Numbered from the stretch's first letter, positions 46,893 to 60,094 are shown. The stretch: DNA of 64,000 nucleotides from Strongyloides papillosus (GCA_005656395.1 SRSI01000030.1:62001-126000); one strand, 5' to 3'. Program-made: numbers and translations. Notes: generated from the sequence alone by a model not told the origin.

Positions 46893-48671
46893 TTTTTGGT
46901 GAAGTAGATTGACAAATGATGTTGGTATTTGAAGTAGTTGCCGTGGTGTGTGTTAAAAGTTTATAGATGACGAAATATTTACAAATTTTAGGATTTTCCT
47001 CTGGTTTCCGCTTAAATATGTATAGGTATTAGTGTTAGTAACAATAAAAAAATGAATAACAAAATAAATATCTACAAAATTAAGAATAGAAAAAAAATAC
47101 AAATAAGAAATATAAAAACTTCTCCTTTAAAAATAAAATTTAAATTACCGCTCATTACCACATGAAAATAAATAAAAATCGAGGGTACCAATCAATTAAC
47201 AAAATAAAATTTCAACAAAAGCGATATAAATATGTGCATATATCAATATTGTGAGTTTTTACTCAAAGTAAGAGTGTGTACTTTTAAAATTTTATTGACA
47301 CAATGTAAATATATATTATATATACATATAAATTATAATAACAATATAGAAATAAAAGAAATACAAAATTTGTTGTAGTGAAGATATATATATATATGCA
47401 TATGCATTGATAGAAAAGATTATTAATAGTAATGACGTATAGGTAAAAGAAAAAAAAGAGTATAAGACGATATGGTGAAGATAATCAAATATATAAATTT
47501 ATTGATATAATAACAAAAAGAAAAAAAAACAATAAGAAAAGATAAAAATGTTTCTGCTTTTTGTCAAAAAGATAAAACAACCTTTCATATAAAATCTTTA
47601 ATTTTCTATCAATAAGTTTTTGTCACAATTATTACTTGATTGTATGTCTTTTCTATCAAAATAAATATGATGAGAGAGTTGTTAAAAGTAGACACCCAAA
47701 GTTATATTGATATTAAACATTGATGACTAATAAATAAAATAATTTTTCATCAATTCAAAAGTGGAAACAAAATAAATTTTAAAACGTCAAAAATCAATTA
47801 CCTAAAACTTTCGGAGACAAAAAATAAATATATACATACCAAATAAAATTATGAACAAACACACCACATAAACTCCACTTAAACTCCTAATACACATAAA
47901 TTTTCAAACTTTCTCTCTATTTTGGTGAAAATACTTATTGATAAGAAAAATAAAAGGGTTCGGAATAAATTATATTCATAAGAGTATATATACACATAAA
48001 TGTGTTAGTGGAGAAGAAGGATAGATGAATGGTAAATGAATGTCTCTACATAAAAGTGTATAACAGTTTAAAATATTATCATCTAAAATGTTCAGTTTTA
48101 AAGTGAAAATTTACTTGGTTTGTTTGTAAGAAAATGGATAGAGAAAAATTTATACTTCCCTTTTTGATATAACATTATTATTTTTATGGTTTTGTGGAAA
48201 TAATGATAAACACCATTGAGTAGAGATTACAAAATCAAATTACGAATCCTTTCAAAGTTTTATAGTGTACAATTATTTAGAGCTGAGAGATTATGAGGGA
48301 AAGTTCCAAATAATTAGAAACAAATAAATATAAAGTTTTAAAGATAACTTTTAATGGCATTAAGAGATAAACAAATTGAAAATGCCAATAACTGATGCGT
48401 TAAAAAAGCGCGCAAATGATAAATAATAAGGCTATCCCAGGACAACCCTCATACATATGCACATGGGCATATTTATCATCAATATCCCTCATCTTGGTGT
48501 ATAATTCGACCTTGTCCCATGGAAAGTGCCATAACATAAAAAATATTCACCACGCGAAAACTTATACTTCCTAAAAATTTAAAATAAAGCACAAAAAAGC
48601 TGCAATATTGGTGATAATTATGGCTTCTCCTTATCAAATTGTTATTCCTAGGGATATACTTGGATAGATAT
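46893..48671. other. divergent promoter region between hipr-1 and NUP85
   Basis: 46893-48370 is AT-rich with TATATA runs (47310-47400) and no gene. 48371-48671 is less AT-rich and open on both strands over short lengths; it may hold NUP85 5' exons or a separate small gene, and could not be resolved. Confidence 0.4.
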
Positions 48672-48823
48672 ATGCGCATTACAACCAGCTGCCATGGAAA
48701 TGTCCCCTCCTATAGCGATTGTTTGAAACACAAAAAGTGGTTGGTAAGGCGTCTCAAGAATACTCTTATCCTTTCTTGTCATTTCTTTTTGATTCAAGTA
48801 GGATTCTCTAGAAATTATACAAT

Positions 48824-50646
48824 ATGGTCTCCGCAACTAAAACTTACGAAAATATTGAGATGAATTTTGTCGTCAAAACTAAAGGTAAGTTTAAAAATAT
48901 ATCCATTCCTCATTTTCACATAATTATTCTTAAGATATCTTCGGTAAAGCCCAAGCATTGGCTCAACAACAAAGTGGCCTTCTATCAAAAGCAGAAGTCC
49001 TCGGTCTCTGTGAAAGGTACATCGAAACAATCGTCGAGACAGTCCAAGAACTCGAACCCTTCGAAGAGTATACTTCAGAGATGGATGTCTACAAAATATA
49101 TGGAAAAATCTTCCTTTTTGCTCAAGAAGTTATGGTAGGATCATTAGAAGGAACGACATTAGGTTTTGATCTCCTCAGATGGAGTAAAAACGGTTTGGAG
49201 GAGATTGACGATATTGCAAGCCAACTCTTGCAAGATGTTAAGGAGGGGAAAATGTTAATCGAGGACCACCCCTGCTATTGGAATCTCGTTATCTTCAATA
49301 TTCTTACTGGAGAGTTTCAAAACGCCAAAGGATTGCTCCAGGAACATTCTAATGCTGCAGCATCTGAAGCATACGCAACTGTAATATCAAAGTTGTCACA
49401 AATCAAGATGTCATGGTTTGAAATTGATTCACCACTCACAAAATTCAAGGAATGGCAGGATGACTTAAGGAACCTCCTTCAAACTGGGTTCTTCAAAGCT
49501 GATACATACCTCTCCTGGGTAGTTAACATCCTCATCGGAGATATGGATACCTTCAAACAACTCGCTGAAGAGAACATCGAGACATGGTACCAAATCCTCC
49601 CAGCAGTTGTTTTCTTCTGTTATCCACAAACAGAGTTATTTGACATCGAACCTGTGTTGTCGCAGGTTTTGAGCATGTTTACAAACTTAGAACTTAACAT
49701 GTTGGATAATGTTATGCTAGCTATTCTTCGCAATGACTGGATAAAAGTATCGGAGATTCTTCTTAATGAAGTCAATGACTTCTGGCTTGCTGCTCATATT
49801 TATGATACTATATACAAGACATCACCAAGCCTTCTGATTGTTGATACAGTTAATCTCAGGGATCTCGTGGTACAGAGGTACGCTGAAACATTATTTTCTA
49901 AGGGGAATTACGTCACGGCTATAGGATATTTTGTGGATGCTAATCTTCCTAATGTTGAGGAACTTATTTCAAAGAGGATTATGGAGACACCGGATATGGA
50001 CGAGGAGTCTTCTGAGATTCTCATTAAAATTTGTGATAGCGTTGGTTTGACTGATTGCCGTAATGAGATAGGAAAAAGAATGACTAAGAAGTACTTAAGT
50101 GAAAACAACTGGATAAACGCTCTCCAATGGTCATTATCATCTAAGAACAAGACTTCAATCGCCAATGTCTGCAACACAATCCTCGAGTCTGCCACCCCTG
50201 ATGAGATATGTCGACTTGCAGAGTTGGAAGACCTAATGCGTTCCTCCTCCACAATCCCTCACGCCTTAATCCTAAGAAAGTACATCCAATGCAACTTAGA
50301 CATAAGATCTGGAGAACTCCTTAAAGGAGCAGAATGCCTTTCACAAATAATTCTATCAAACCACGCCTCAACAAAATTCACCTTTACTCTAATAAGAGAC
50401 TTAATAATGGTTCTTGGAACAGCCTCAAATGAGAAAATCTCACTCTTCGATGCAGAGACATGTCATCAACTCTCAAGATTCTTAGCCTTTTTTGAGTTAG
50501 ATGTAAATAGAATGCTCAGATCTGGTGATATCGGCAATGCCACAAGAAAATGTTTTGAGAACGAGGGTGATCTCCAAAATGAGATAAGACTTTTTAAAGA
50601 ATTACTCATTAATGAAATGACTCGTGCTTTTGTTTTTAAATTGTAA
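48824..50646 (+). CDS. NUP85: nucleoporin NUP85
   Basis: Secure coding runs 48824-48884 and 48935-50646 (intron GTAAGTTT to ATTCTTAAG, phase kept: Lys-Asp-Ile-Phe-Gly), 590 residues. An upstream exon probably ends at 48743 (TGG TTG|GTAAGG) and joins at 48812 after TTCTCTAG; in that frame ATG 48672 would add about 28 residues. The protein is an all-helical solenoid; landmarks shared with human NUP85 (656 residues) are HPCYWNLVIFNIL, the TWYQILPAVVFF segment, NDFWLAAHIYDTI and NNWINALQWSLSSKN. NUP85 is part of the Y-complex (NUP107-160) scaffold of nuclear pores and also acts at kinetochores. The extreme N-terminus is uncertain. Confidence 0.85.
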
Positions 50647-50899
50647 TTTATAAGTGTATATTTAGTTTCTGTATATCTTTGTGTATATTTCCATTATCAT
50701 TGTTATCTTTATACTAACTTTGTAGTTTTTTTATAAAATTGATATTTCATTTTTCTCTTTATTATCTATTGTTCTGTGGAATTATCTTCTTTTTATTATC
50801 TTTTTGATATCATTAATCATATATTATAATGGTTATTATGTTCATGGATTAAATGTGAGGTATATCATTGGTGGTATATTGGGAGTTTTATTCGTAGTT

Positions 50900-52045
50900 A
50901 TGTATGTTAAAAACAAATTACTAACAATATTTTCAAGTATCTATTTCAATATTCTATTTTTATGCCTGTTTTTTTACATTTTTGTTTTATTTTTTAACTT
51001 TAATTATTTTGAAATTGGATACCAAACATATGCCACAAATTGTATTAATAATGTCATAAATAATCCCGACAAAAAATATCAAAAAGAAATCCTCCAACAG
51101 ATGGATGAGAAAAACTTCACTAATTGGATATTAAATAACATTGAATTCATAAAAAAAGACAATAATGATGGATTACCAACTGAAAGTCCATTCGGAACGA
51201 GGAAGACAAATGCTACAACCATCTGTACTGGAGATGATGAAAAAAGGTGCGTCAAAAGATTCATTAACCTTGAAACGAGAATCCGCACCTCACCAAAGTA
51301 TAATCTCATGTCCTGTTTAATCCAAAAGAACATGTCAACACTCCTTCAAGCTATTATGTGCCTCCTATACGATGAAATATTGTTCCTAACAAATAGTCGA
51401 AGTTTAATCTATGAAACTAGTAATATAAGATTATGTAAAAAGCTTAACGAATTCAATAGTCCCTACAAAGCTATACAAAACTACAACAAAACAATTCCAA
51501 AGGATTCATGGAGATATATAGCCATAACAAGAAATCCTGTAGATAGATTCATCTCCAATTTCATTGATAGATGTATAAGAAAACCAATAAAAGGAATAAA
51601 ATCTTGCAATGGATGTAATTTTAATATGACATGCTTTGTTATCACTGAATACCAGTACATGTTAAAAGAATCTACCACTAGGGTGATGAGAAAAGAATTT
51701 GAGGATATGCACTTTTTTCCTCAAAACTGGAGATGTGATTTCAGGAGACTATTATCTAATTACACGATAATTAGATATAAAAATAAAAACAACAATGATA
51801 TAGAGGATGTCGTAAATTCACTAAATAACATATTTTACCAACAACACGTACCAAACACAACATTAAGCTTCATAAAAAATCAGTTGCTGTTCTCGAGAAC
51901 CATGCATACAACTGTCGATACTGGAGCAAGGAAATTCTTTGAGAATCGCCTCATCAGTAGTCCATTTCTAATGGAGTACGTTATAAGAATGTACTACTAT
52001 GATTTCAAATTATTTAATTATACTATACCTGAGCTTAAATTTTAA
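50900..52045 (+). CDS. carbohydrate sulfotransferase, nematode-expanded family
   Basis: A single exon of 381 codons from the first in-frame ATG. The N-terminus is a type II signal anchor (about residues 8-35, ILFLCLFFYIFVLFF), placing the enzyme in the Golgi with its catalytic part in the lumen. Family landmarks: a degenerate 5'-phosphosulfate-binding loop in YNLMSCLIQKNMST, the 3'-phosphate loop ITRNPVDRFISNF, a paired-Cys segment CNGCNFNMTCF, and FEDMHFFPQNWRCDF. It resembles chondroitin 4-O-sulfotransferase-type (Sulfotransfer_2) proteins, of which nematodes have many copies; the acceptor glycan is unknown. Several N-glycosylation sequons are present. It lies 254 bases downstream of NUP85 on the same strand. 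Confidence 0.88.
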   Translation: MYVKNKLLTIFSSIYFNILFLCLFFYIFVLFFNFNYFEIGYQTYATNCINNVINNPDKKYQKEILQQMDEKNFTNWILNNIEFIKKDNNDGLPTESPFGTRKTNATTICTGDDEKRCVKRFINLETRIRTSPKYNLMSCLIQKNMSTLLQAIMCLLYDEILFLTNSRSLIYETSNIRLCKKLNEFNSPYKAIQNYNKTIPKDSWRYIAITRNPVDRFISNFIDRCIRKPIKGIKSCNGCNFNMTCFVITEYQYMLKESTTRVMRKEFEDMHFFPQNWRCDFRRLLSNYTIIRYKNKNNNDIEDVVNSLNNIFYQQHVPNTTLSFIKNQLLFSRTMHTTVDTGARKFFENRLISSPFLMEYVIRMYYYDFKLFNYTIPELKF

Positions 52046-52114
52046 TTTGAAAAATAAAAAATAATATATATATTTATATGTTATTGATTATTTTGTTAAA
52101 GACGTTTTTTTAAG

Positions 52115-54222
52115 TCATACATTGTCTGGTGACTTGGCTTCAATTGCAACCTCAACACCCTCTCGTGTTGGTGAAGCATCAGTTGGGAGGGTAACATTCC
52201 TAATGGATGCCTCGTTAATAGATGAATAACTTAACTTCGCAGCAACCTCACCAATACTTTTAGCTAGCTGCTTCTTTATATCTTTTTCAATATTTAATTG
52301 TTTAATACCACTGATAATTTCGTACAATCTTTGTGAAGCCTCAAATTGTTTTGTCTCCGAGTTTATAGTTGCCTGCTGCAAAGAATCAATTTGTTTCTTC
52401 ATCGATTCATACTCCTGTATCTCTGTTGACGATAACATAGGTGTCCTCGATCCATTAGTAAACGTATGCCTCCTATTCATAGGCATCATCTCAAGCTCCG
52501 GAGAATTCCTTATATTCTCAATACTATTCTTATGATGATGACTTCCCCCCTCATCCCAATTATTGTCATTTGATGAGGCCTGCGAAAAAACACTCAAACT
52601 ATCATTCTCCTTATCTCTACTATTCTTTTTTACATCCTTTTGGTCATTAAAAATTGATATGTACTTCTTCTTATCAGCATTAGGATGGAGTTGTCCCGTC
52701 AATGTGATGTTTGAAAAATTCATTGGTCCACTCATTTTAGGCATGCTATATTTCTAAAGTATAGTATATTAATTTAGGATCAAAAATTTTATGATTAAAA
52801 CATACTTTTGGAGAACGAATATGGAGAGCGAATTTAACGAAATTGGTTACATCAATTATAGGTGGGTACCTCATAAGATATTGTAGGCAACAACTATAAT
52901 CTCCTGATAACAATTGCTCCCTTATCTGTAGGAGGAGAGATAGAAATATGAAGTCAATCATTACAAGAGGATCATCATCAGATAATATGACATCCCATAT
53001 GTATAGAAGATCAGGAAAAGGAAATTCCCTTCCAAACAACAATCTCAACCACCGAATGCCATAAACTTGTGGGAGAATATTCAAATTCTTCAAATGATTA
53101 TACAAAACATTGTCATACTCCTTCAAAAAACATTCCATTATCTCCTTCAATTTATCAATTATAAGGGATTTCGAATTATCATCATCAACGGATTGCTTAA
53201 ATAAATTACTTTGATACGTACTAATACTTATTTTTCTCTTCTTCTTTAACTTCTTTAAATTATCAATACTATTAGATATATATTCATTATCATTACTAAC
53301 ACTACCACTACTCCTATTGGTTTCATCATCGCTTTTGGAAAGATTTTCATCACCATATATGTACCAACTTTCAATTAGTAGCATCATACCAGTAAACATT
53401 TGATAGACATCGTGTTCTCTGAAATGAGGATCATTCAAGAAACCCAGTAATCTTTTATCATTCTCATTCAGTGAACTTATGATATTTGCTTCTTTAAGGG
53501 TAATAAAATTTTCCTGATCATAATTTAAGACAAATAATAGTGGTCCCAGTATTTCATGCATACCCTGTTTGTACTCGATATGTGGATGTTCTTTTGCATA
53601 TATGAATAAAACATTAATCATTATCTCACGAGTTTCAGGATTCTTAAATAATGGTATCTCAGGAAAAGATCTATCAACATCCCTCTTAATTTGTTCCTTT
53701 AACTCAGAGTTATAAAAGAACTGACTCCAGGGACAATTTTCTTGCTCTGATAAAGGATTATTAGACTGGGGATCTCCTTCATTAAATTCCTTAGAATCCC
53801 TTGAATGTCTGCATTTAATCTCTTGATACTCGTACCGGCACCTCTCAACAATGGAGTACCATTCATCCTTATCTAGTGGCAGTATTCTCAAGAACAATCT
53901 CCAGTAAATAGATCTCATCTTACTAGATCTTAAGTCCCCCTCCAAAGCATGTTGTCTGAGGTTCTTTAATTGTATTTTACCATGTTGAAAACATCTAGAC
54001 CATTCCTCCCTGAAGATTAATATATTTTAGATAAAAATACATAAATTATATTATGGTGATAACATACGTATACGGTGGTTTATGAACATTAACTTTCCTA
54101 CTCCCGGATGTGTAATAATATGCAACAGGGGAGGTTTGCTGTGAGGAGGAGGTTGGTGTCGATGTGGTTCCACTACTCGTAGAAGAAGATGTTGAAGTCT
54201 TCCTTTTCCTTTCCATTCCCAT
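52115..54222 (-). CDS. TBC1D5: Rab GTPase-activating protein TBC1D5
   Basis: Exons 54222-54068, 54009-52806 and 52753-52115 give 665 residues; both introns (59 and 52 bases) have consensus ends and keep frame. A Ser/Thr-rich start precedes the TBC domain (about 75-430), beginning LRSSKMRSIYWRLFLRILP as in human TBC1D5. The arginine finger (IKRDVDRSFPE, IxxDxxR) and glutamine finger (YKQGMHE, YxQ) are both present, so it should be catalytically active, on Rab7 by analogy. RWLRLLFGREFPFPDLLYIWD is the conserved C-terminal block. A low-complexity Asn/Ser/Lys insert sits in the middle of the domain. The last exon holds a coiled coil (STEIQEYESMKKQIDSLQQ). TBC1D5 works with retromer on endosomes and in autophagy. 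Confidence 0.94.
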
Positions 54223-55285
54223 AAAGAGATGATTAATTAATTTAAATATATTTCTCCCGGTTTTTTCTATTGTTTATCTCTTTCTTATGCTTCTGATATA
54301 TCCCGAATTTTTCTGCTTCACTGCCCTCCTATTTGTCAGTATTTTTCTCCGTTAACTATTGTATTATTTTTAGTAGTGATAAAAAAAATAAAAAACAGAA
54401 AGTAGAAAATAAAAATTAAAATAGAAAATTAAAAAATCATACCATAAACTATAATAAAAATGCACTAATAAAGAAGGGAGCGAAAACTTTTTATAACCAC
54501 TTCTTAGAACGAAAGAATCTTAATTTTAATGGAATGCTATATCTTAAGGAAGAAAAGGGGATATTATTACTTTTGTTTGTGATTGTAATTTGAACGATAT
54601 TAATAGGAAGTTTTTAATTATTACAATAAATATTAAAATATTAATAGTTAGTGGTACATATATCTGGTGAAAAATTGATGTATATCTTTTTATTGTGGTT
54701 ATAAAATGTTTGTCTTTATCATTTTAATGTTTTTATAACAGAATATAAATATATGTGTATCAATTAAAAATGTTATTGATAAGAAGGTTAATTTTTGAAA
54801 TGTCTTAAAATGGAACATTCTATTTTTGCAAAGTGGTTATTATGCTTTTTACTTATTTTTAAATTATTTTTCAGTTGTAATAGCTTTTAATTTTCAAAAA
54901 GGGAAATCGATAAAAATATATGTAATTATATAGAGAAAATTTAATATTTTACCTCCCGATATTTATGTTAATGAAATGGAGCATATAATCTCATACATAG
55001 GGTCATTGGGGTAGAAAAAAAGAGATTATTGATAAGGTGCAAATATATTAAATACTTTTTATATTTTAATAAATAAAATTCTAATATTTCATTATGACAA
55101 TCACGAAAAATGATAACAAAATAAACGATTCAGAGAGTAAGAAGGTAAGAAAGAATAAACAATTAGGCGTTTGATTTGAGAAAACGAATCTCAATCATTA
55201 ACTCAACGATTTTTACCCTTTTTCAGCAAATATTTGAATTCACCATATCAGAGTATGATGATAAAAGCAAAATAAAGGAAGAGAA
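54223..55285. other. divergent promoter region
   Basis: AT-rich DNA between TBC1D5 (-) and the small three-exon gene (+). A strong acceptor-like TTTTTACCCTTTTTCAG ends near 55226, about 60 bases before the ATG at 55286, and may be a spliced-leader site. No other feature was seen. Confidence 0.45.
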
Positions 55286-55802
55286 ATGTATACGGATGTT
55301 GTTACTCATACAATTAATGTACCATCAACACCTAAACAGATGTTAATAATCACTAATGAGGAGGATGATAATACGTTTAATGATAATAATAACAAAAATA
55401 ATAACAATAATAATAAAGAAATTGATATACCAGTCCTTCATGAAGGATGTAGCACTACTTGTCAGATGGTTGATAAAGAGGTTATTAGCAAGTAGGTATA
55501 TGTGTATGATTGATATTGTGATAAAATTACATTTTTTATTTATATTTAACATTTTTTTGTTTGTTTTAGATCGTTAATGGAGGAGAAATACACTCAATAT
55601 GAAGACCAGGTTTGGAGTAATGATCAAATACAGAGAGTTATCAGTCATGATGAACGTTTTAAAGAATTCCTTAAAACTGTCTTCCCGTTGTAAGTTTTTA
55701 AGTAATTATTTACTTTAAATATATTTATACTCATTTAGAATGATGTACCATCTGGAGGAAAGTATAGTATTTTCAAAAGTTCTCGGTAAAGACAAATTTT
55801 AA
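55286..55802 (+). CDS. small acidic protein of unknown function, three exons
   Basis: Exons 55286-55491, 55570-55689 and 55739-55802 give 129 residues. Both introns (78 and 49 bases; donors GTAGGT and GTAAGT, acceptors TTTTAG and ATTTAG) join in matching phase, and the last exon ends FSKVLGKDKF. An Asp/Asn-rich low-complexity run (Asn repeats, residues ~30-43) is followed by HEGCSTTCQMVDKEV. A helical C-terminal half contains YEDQVWSNDQIQRVIS and FKEFLKTVFPLMMYHLEES. No signal peptide or membrane span. No family was recognised. Splice-phase consistency over three exons is the evidence that the gene is real. Confidence 0.7.
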
Positions 55803-56098
55803 CTTCTTTATTAAATAAAATGTACAAAAGTATATATAATATATATTTTAAATAAAGAGAAAAGTGACAAACTTCATTTCTTAATTTGTCCAAATTTTAA
55901 ATTATGGCACTTCAAGAAGGAAGAAATTAGTTTTATTTTTTACATATATCTATCAAAGACAACTATTTTTTATCAATTCATTAAATGTCGCTTCAATAAT
56001 ATATTATCTCTTTATAAGGGCCTATCCATTTTTGAGAAATAAACAAGCCAATATCTAAAAATAATGGAATGATAAATGATGCCTATGAACATGTAAAC

Positions 56099-59000
56099 TT
56101 ACATAATATTAAAAAGTAAAAATGATAATGGAAACATAATCATAGAGATCCTATCAACCTGTACTGATGTAATTGTCCAATCTCTCTCATACCATGAATT
56201 AAATAACCGTATAAGGTAAAATTTTGCACGATAAAATATATTTCTTTTTTTAAATTTCCCTTCTGGGGCTAATATATCATTTTCAACCTTTGATAACAAT
56301 GTATCTTTTTGATCTTCGTTCCTATTTGGTAATGGTGGTGTTGAGGTTATGGTTCTCCTCCCATTTAACTCAATATTCTGTATTGAATCATTATCATTTT
56401 CTTTTATTGTACTTCCATTTACCGGGGTATTCTTACTATTCTGTGTTCCTAACATCCACCTCCTCCTGGCAGTTGAGACATTTTCGTTGTTATTACCATC
56501 ACTATTTTCCTTACCATTACCCTTATTTTTTTCATTCCTCATATTCTTCTTTATCTGATTCAACCAATGTCCCAGAACCTTACTCCCAATTTGGCGTTCC
56601 CTCTCCCACCTGTTGAGTTGGCAGACGATAGCTAACTCAACCAGTGTACAAAATATAAATATCACAGAAAATATCATCCACACATCAAGGCATTTAATAT
56701 AACTAACTCTCGGGAGGTGTCTAAGAACATTACCAAACTGAAATGTTAATGCTAATAACGAGCTGACACCTAATGTTATCCTTGCAGAGACTGATCGAAC
56801 CTATAAAATAACAAAAAGTTTTTTAAACTTTAAATTTTAAGAGAATTTTTAATTAATTATTTGGTAAAAAAAAGGAAAAGTAATTATCAATGAAATTTGG
56901 TCTTTGTCCTTTTATTTATAGACTAATTAAGTTTAAAATAGTTGTGTGATAATTTAAAACTTACATCAAAGAAAAATCCAACCCAACTACTAATGACTGT
57001 TAATGAAGTTGGAAAGTATGATTGGAAAAGGTAAAAACCATATCTTCTGGCGAATGTGAAGTTTACCTGGGCACGATCCCATACTCCGTTAGGGTAATCC
57101 ATCTGTTTCCTGTGAGTAGTCCAACCGATTAAATCGAAATCAGGTAACTCAACTTTTTCCATCATCGTTACGGCATTACTATGCCATAGGAGTCTAACTT
57201 CATCTCGATTAAATGAGTAACTTTCAAAAGTCAGTCTACATTCAATTCTATCAAATGGGAACATCTTCAAATCCATTGTACATGGTGCTCGGACATTCAT
57301 TCTGAAGTTACTCCATACCATGCCAGTTTGATAAAGGATAACAAAGGTATTTTCTGATGGTGAACTGTGAATAGCACTCTCTTTCGAATTAATTATACAT
57401 GTATCTGGAGTCCATATCTTGTTTCTGAAGTCACTTTTCACAGTTATATTGGTAGCACAGACATTCAAGTGATGGAAACTTAGTCTTTTATCCGACCATA
57501 TCTCACTATACATTATATCTAATTCAAAATCTGCTGTTATTTCAGAAATCCCGGATACTCCCTACAAATAGACATTTGAATCATATTATTTCTGTTATTA
57601 TTTTACTATTTTTATAATTTCTAATCATAATAAAAATATTTTTTTGTTCTATTACGTAGTTATTTTATAATATTTGTTTATGTAATATTTCTATATGTGT
57701 ATTATGGATTTTGAACTTTCGAGAATGCTTATAGCAATTTAAAGATGAAAATTGAGAGAAATGTTATATTTTTTGTGTATTAAAATAAAGCAGGATTCTT
57801 TTTTTCAATTTTTAATATGCGATAATCTTTTGTTTTAATATCAGACAACTCCTACAAACTTCCTACTCTCATTCTAATAATTTCCAAGAGAATTAATAAA
57901 AAAGATGAATATTTAAAGTTAACACTTATAATATGATTTATATCCTTTTCAAATTTATAACTTCATCTAACTTTCCATCTCCACAATTATTTAAAATATA
58001 TAAATGTTTAAGAACCATTGAAAACGGAAGTCTCTTTCAGTAAAAAGATATATTCTATTAGGAGATATAAAGGAAAATTAATTACATATCATTCTAACCT
58101 CCTCTTCCTTTTTATATTGATAATAGAACAACAAAATCAAGTTAAACTTGAAAAAATAATTTACAAGAATATTGGATAAAAAAGTATAAATATTGTTCTT
58201 ACTTTTATTTATAAAGAAGAGGAGTAAATTTTTATTTATAATAAAATAGATTTAAGTTAACTGTGTGTATATATATTTATAAAGTCAATTACAGTAACAA
58301 AAAGACAAATCTTTATATGTATACATCCTAATTATGATAGTAAATAAAAAAGAAAAGTTTAATAAGCTTCTTAAATATTTTTGCCTCCTGTATCTAGAGA
58401 AATTATATGTGTATTTTTATGGAATTGAAGGATAGATGAGATGGAATTGTGTGTAGAAAGTTTTTCTTTATTTTTTTTTAGAAAAAAAGAAGTTCAAAAA
58501 TGAGTAGACACAAGCCAATTTAATTATAGTCTTGGGTTCGTTAAATTATGGTTAAAAGAAATTTATATAACAAAAGTTTTACCCTTTTGATTGATAAAAT
58601 TTCATTTTTGAGGATGTATAATAATGAGGATGATGATGAATAAGGGATAAAAAGAACTTTCAAAACTCTTCCATCTTTAATCTCTATTAAATTCAAACTT
58701 CCTTAATTGAGATTTCTATAAAACTCATATCCACAAAACAAATTGTTTTCTTCACCCTCTAAACATTATTTTTTTAATTTTTTATCATAAATCTTTATAC
58801 CATGAAAATGTAATGCAATATATAATCAAAACTCATGTGGGAATATAATAATTTCATACTTATTTAACATTTCAAATATTTAATCGTAAAAAAAATTATA
58901 ATAATTATGAGAATAAAGTTCAAACTTCCTTTTCAACTCATTTAACATGTCAAATTTACATTCATTAAATTATTAAACTAAATATATGCTCTTATGTTAA

Positions 59001-60007
59001 AAAAGTTATCAAATCTAATCATTTAACATTTTTATCAACACCAAATAAAGTGGAAAATTATTTTTTAGACTTAAAATTTATAATTTTTATATTATAATAA
59101 AGCATAAAGATTATAAAATTAGGGAAATACAAATAGATAAAGTTTTTGGATGTGAAAAATTTGTAATGTGGGATAAAAAGTTTACTCCCTTAATATTAAT
59201 TAGTTATAATGTGATCTTAATAAGAATAAAGAATTTTTTATCTATAAATGAGTATAAATAATTAAAATTTCTTCTTAATATAATTATTATTATTGTATCA
59301 AAGAACTTTGATATTTCGCAATTTGGACATAAACTAATTATTACGTTTCCTTTTCTAATAATCCAAAGAATATTTATAATATTTTGATAGAGTATAATTA
59401 TTATTAATAACAAAAGTTTTAATTGATTAATAAGATATAATTTATGAATGGGGGAGGGGGAAATTTCTAGTAAAATAAATATTTCAATAGATTAAAATAT
59501 TATACCCATTTTTGATGAGGAAGTTCATTTAAAGATAAAGAATTATTAATAACAAACCTGGACATGTAATTCAATAGTTACATTGACACCATCAGTATCT
59601 GGTAACAAATGTGTATCATAATCTTTTAGAAGTGAATTAATAATATTTCCCATATTAAGACTATTCCTAGTACATCTTTCTTTTCTTGTTAAATATGTCG
59701 TGTTTTCAGGAAAGTTTTCCCGACTTTCAACATTTGAGATGTCCTCTGAATCAGTAATTTTATTATCCTTCCTTGGACTCCTTACACCACCTCTTGATGA
59801 AAAGATTCCTCTTTCGGTACGAATATGTTTACTATCATGCTCATTCGGTACTTTTTCCTGTGATCCCTCAATAACATTACCATCAATAACTTCAAAATTA
59901 GTGTAAGCCTCCAAATTTGCTCCATCCACCTGTTGAATATAACAATTATTTAATAAAATTAATAGAAGTATTGAAATAATTATTTTATAATAACAATTAA
60001 TTGACAT
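56099..60007 (-). CDS. Cys-loop ligand-gated ion channel subunit (LGC type)
   Basis: Exons 60007-59558, 57561-56965 and 56800-56099 (581 residues) join in phase: HVQ then [18 protein letters not shown] then [11 protein letters not shown]. The frame is open to another ATG at 60094, but the one at 60007 begins the signal peptide ([14 protein letters not shown]). A ~100-residue acidic, basic-site-containing leader precedes the ligand-binding domain. The Cys-loop is canonical ([15 protein letters not shown], 13 residues between cysteines). M1 is [17 protein letters not shown]2 is [20 protein letters not shown]3 is [23 protein letters not shown]. An Asn-rich loop leads to M4 at the very C-terminus. 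The SAR before M2 resembles the PAR of anion channels, so anion selectivity is likely but unproven; the ligand cannot be assigned. Confidence 0.9.
57562..59557 (-). other. 2 kb intron of the ion channel gene
   Basis: This intron is far longer than the ~50-base introns elsewhere in the window. The donor is GTTTGTTA and the acceptor TCTATTTGTAG. It contains AT-rich DNA, a G5AG5 purine run near 59450 and a short chance ORF at 59204-59413. It may carry enhancers or an alternative first exon; none was identified. Confidence 0.65.
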
Positions 60008-60094
60008 CCTCCCATTGTATTGTTTAAATTTTTTGCCAATTAATAGTGATAAACTTATTTGAAATATTATTTCTTGTAGGTGTACCAGAACCAT

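Noticed and set aside
48648..48836. Antisense minus-strand gene overlapping the NUP85 first exon
   Set aside because: The frame lacks an ATG upstream of its best part, no intron pair completes it, and the plus strand has consensus splice sites leading into NUP85.
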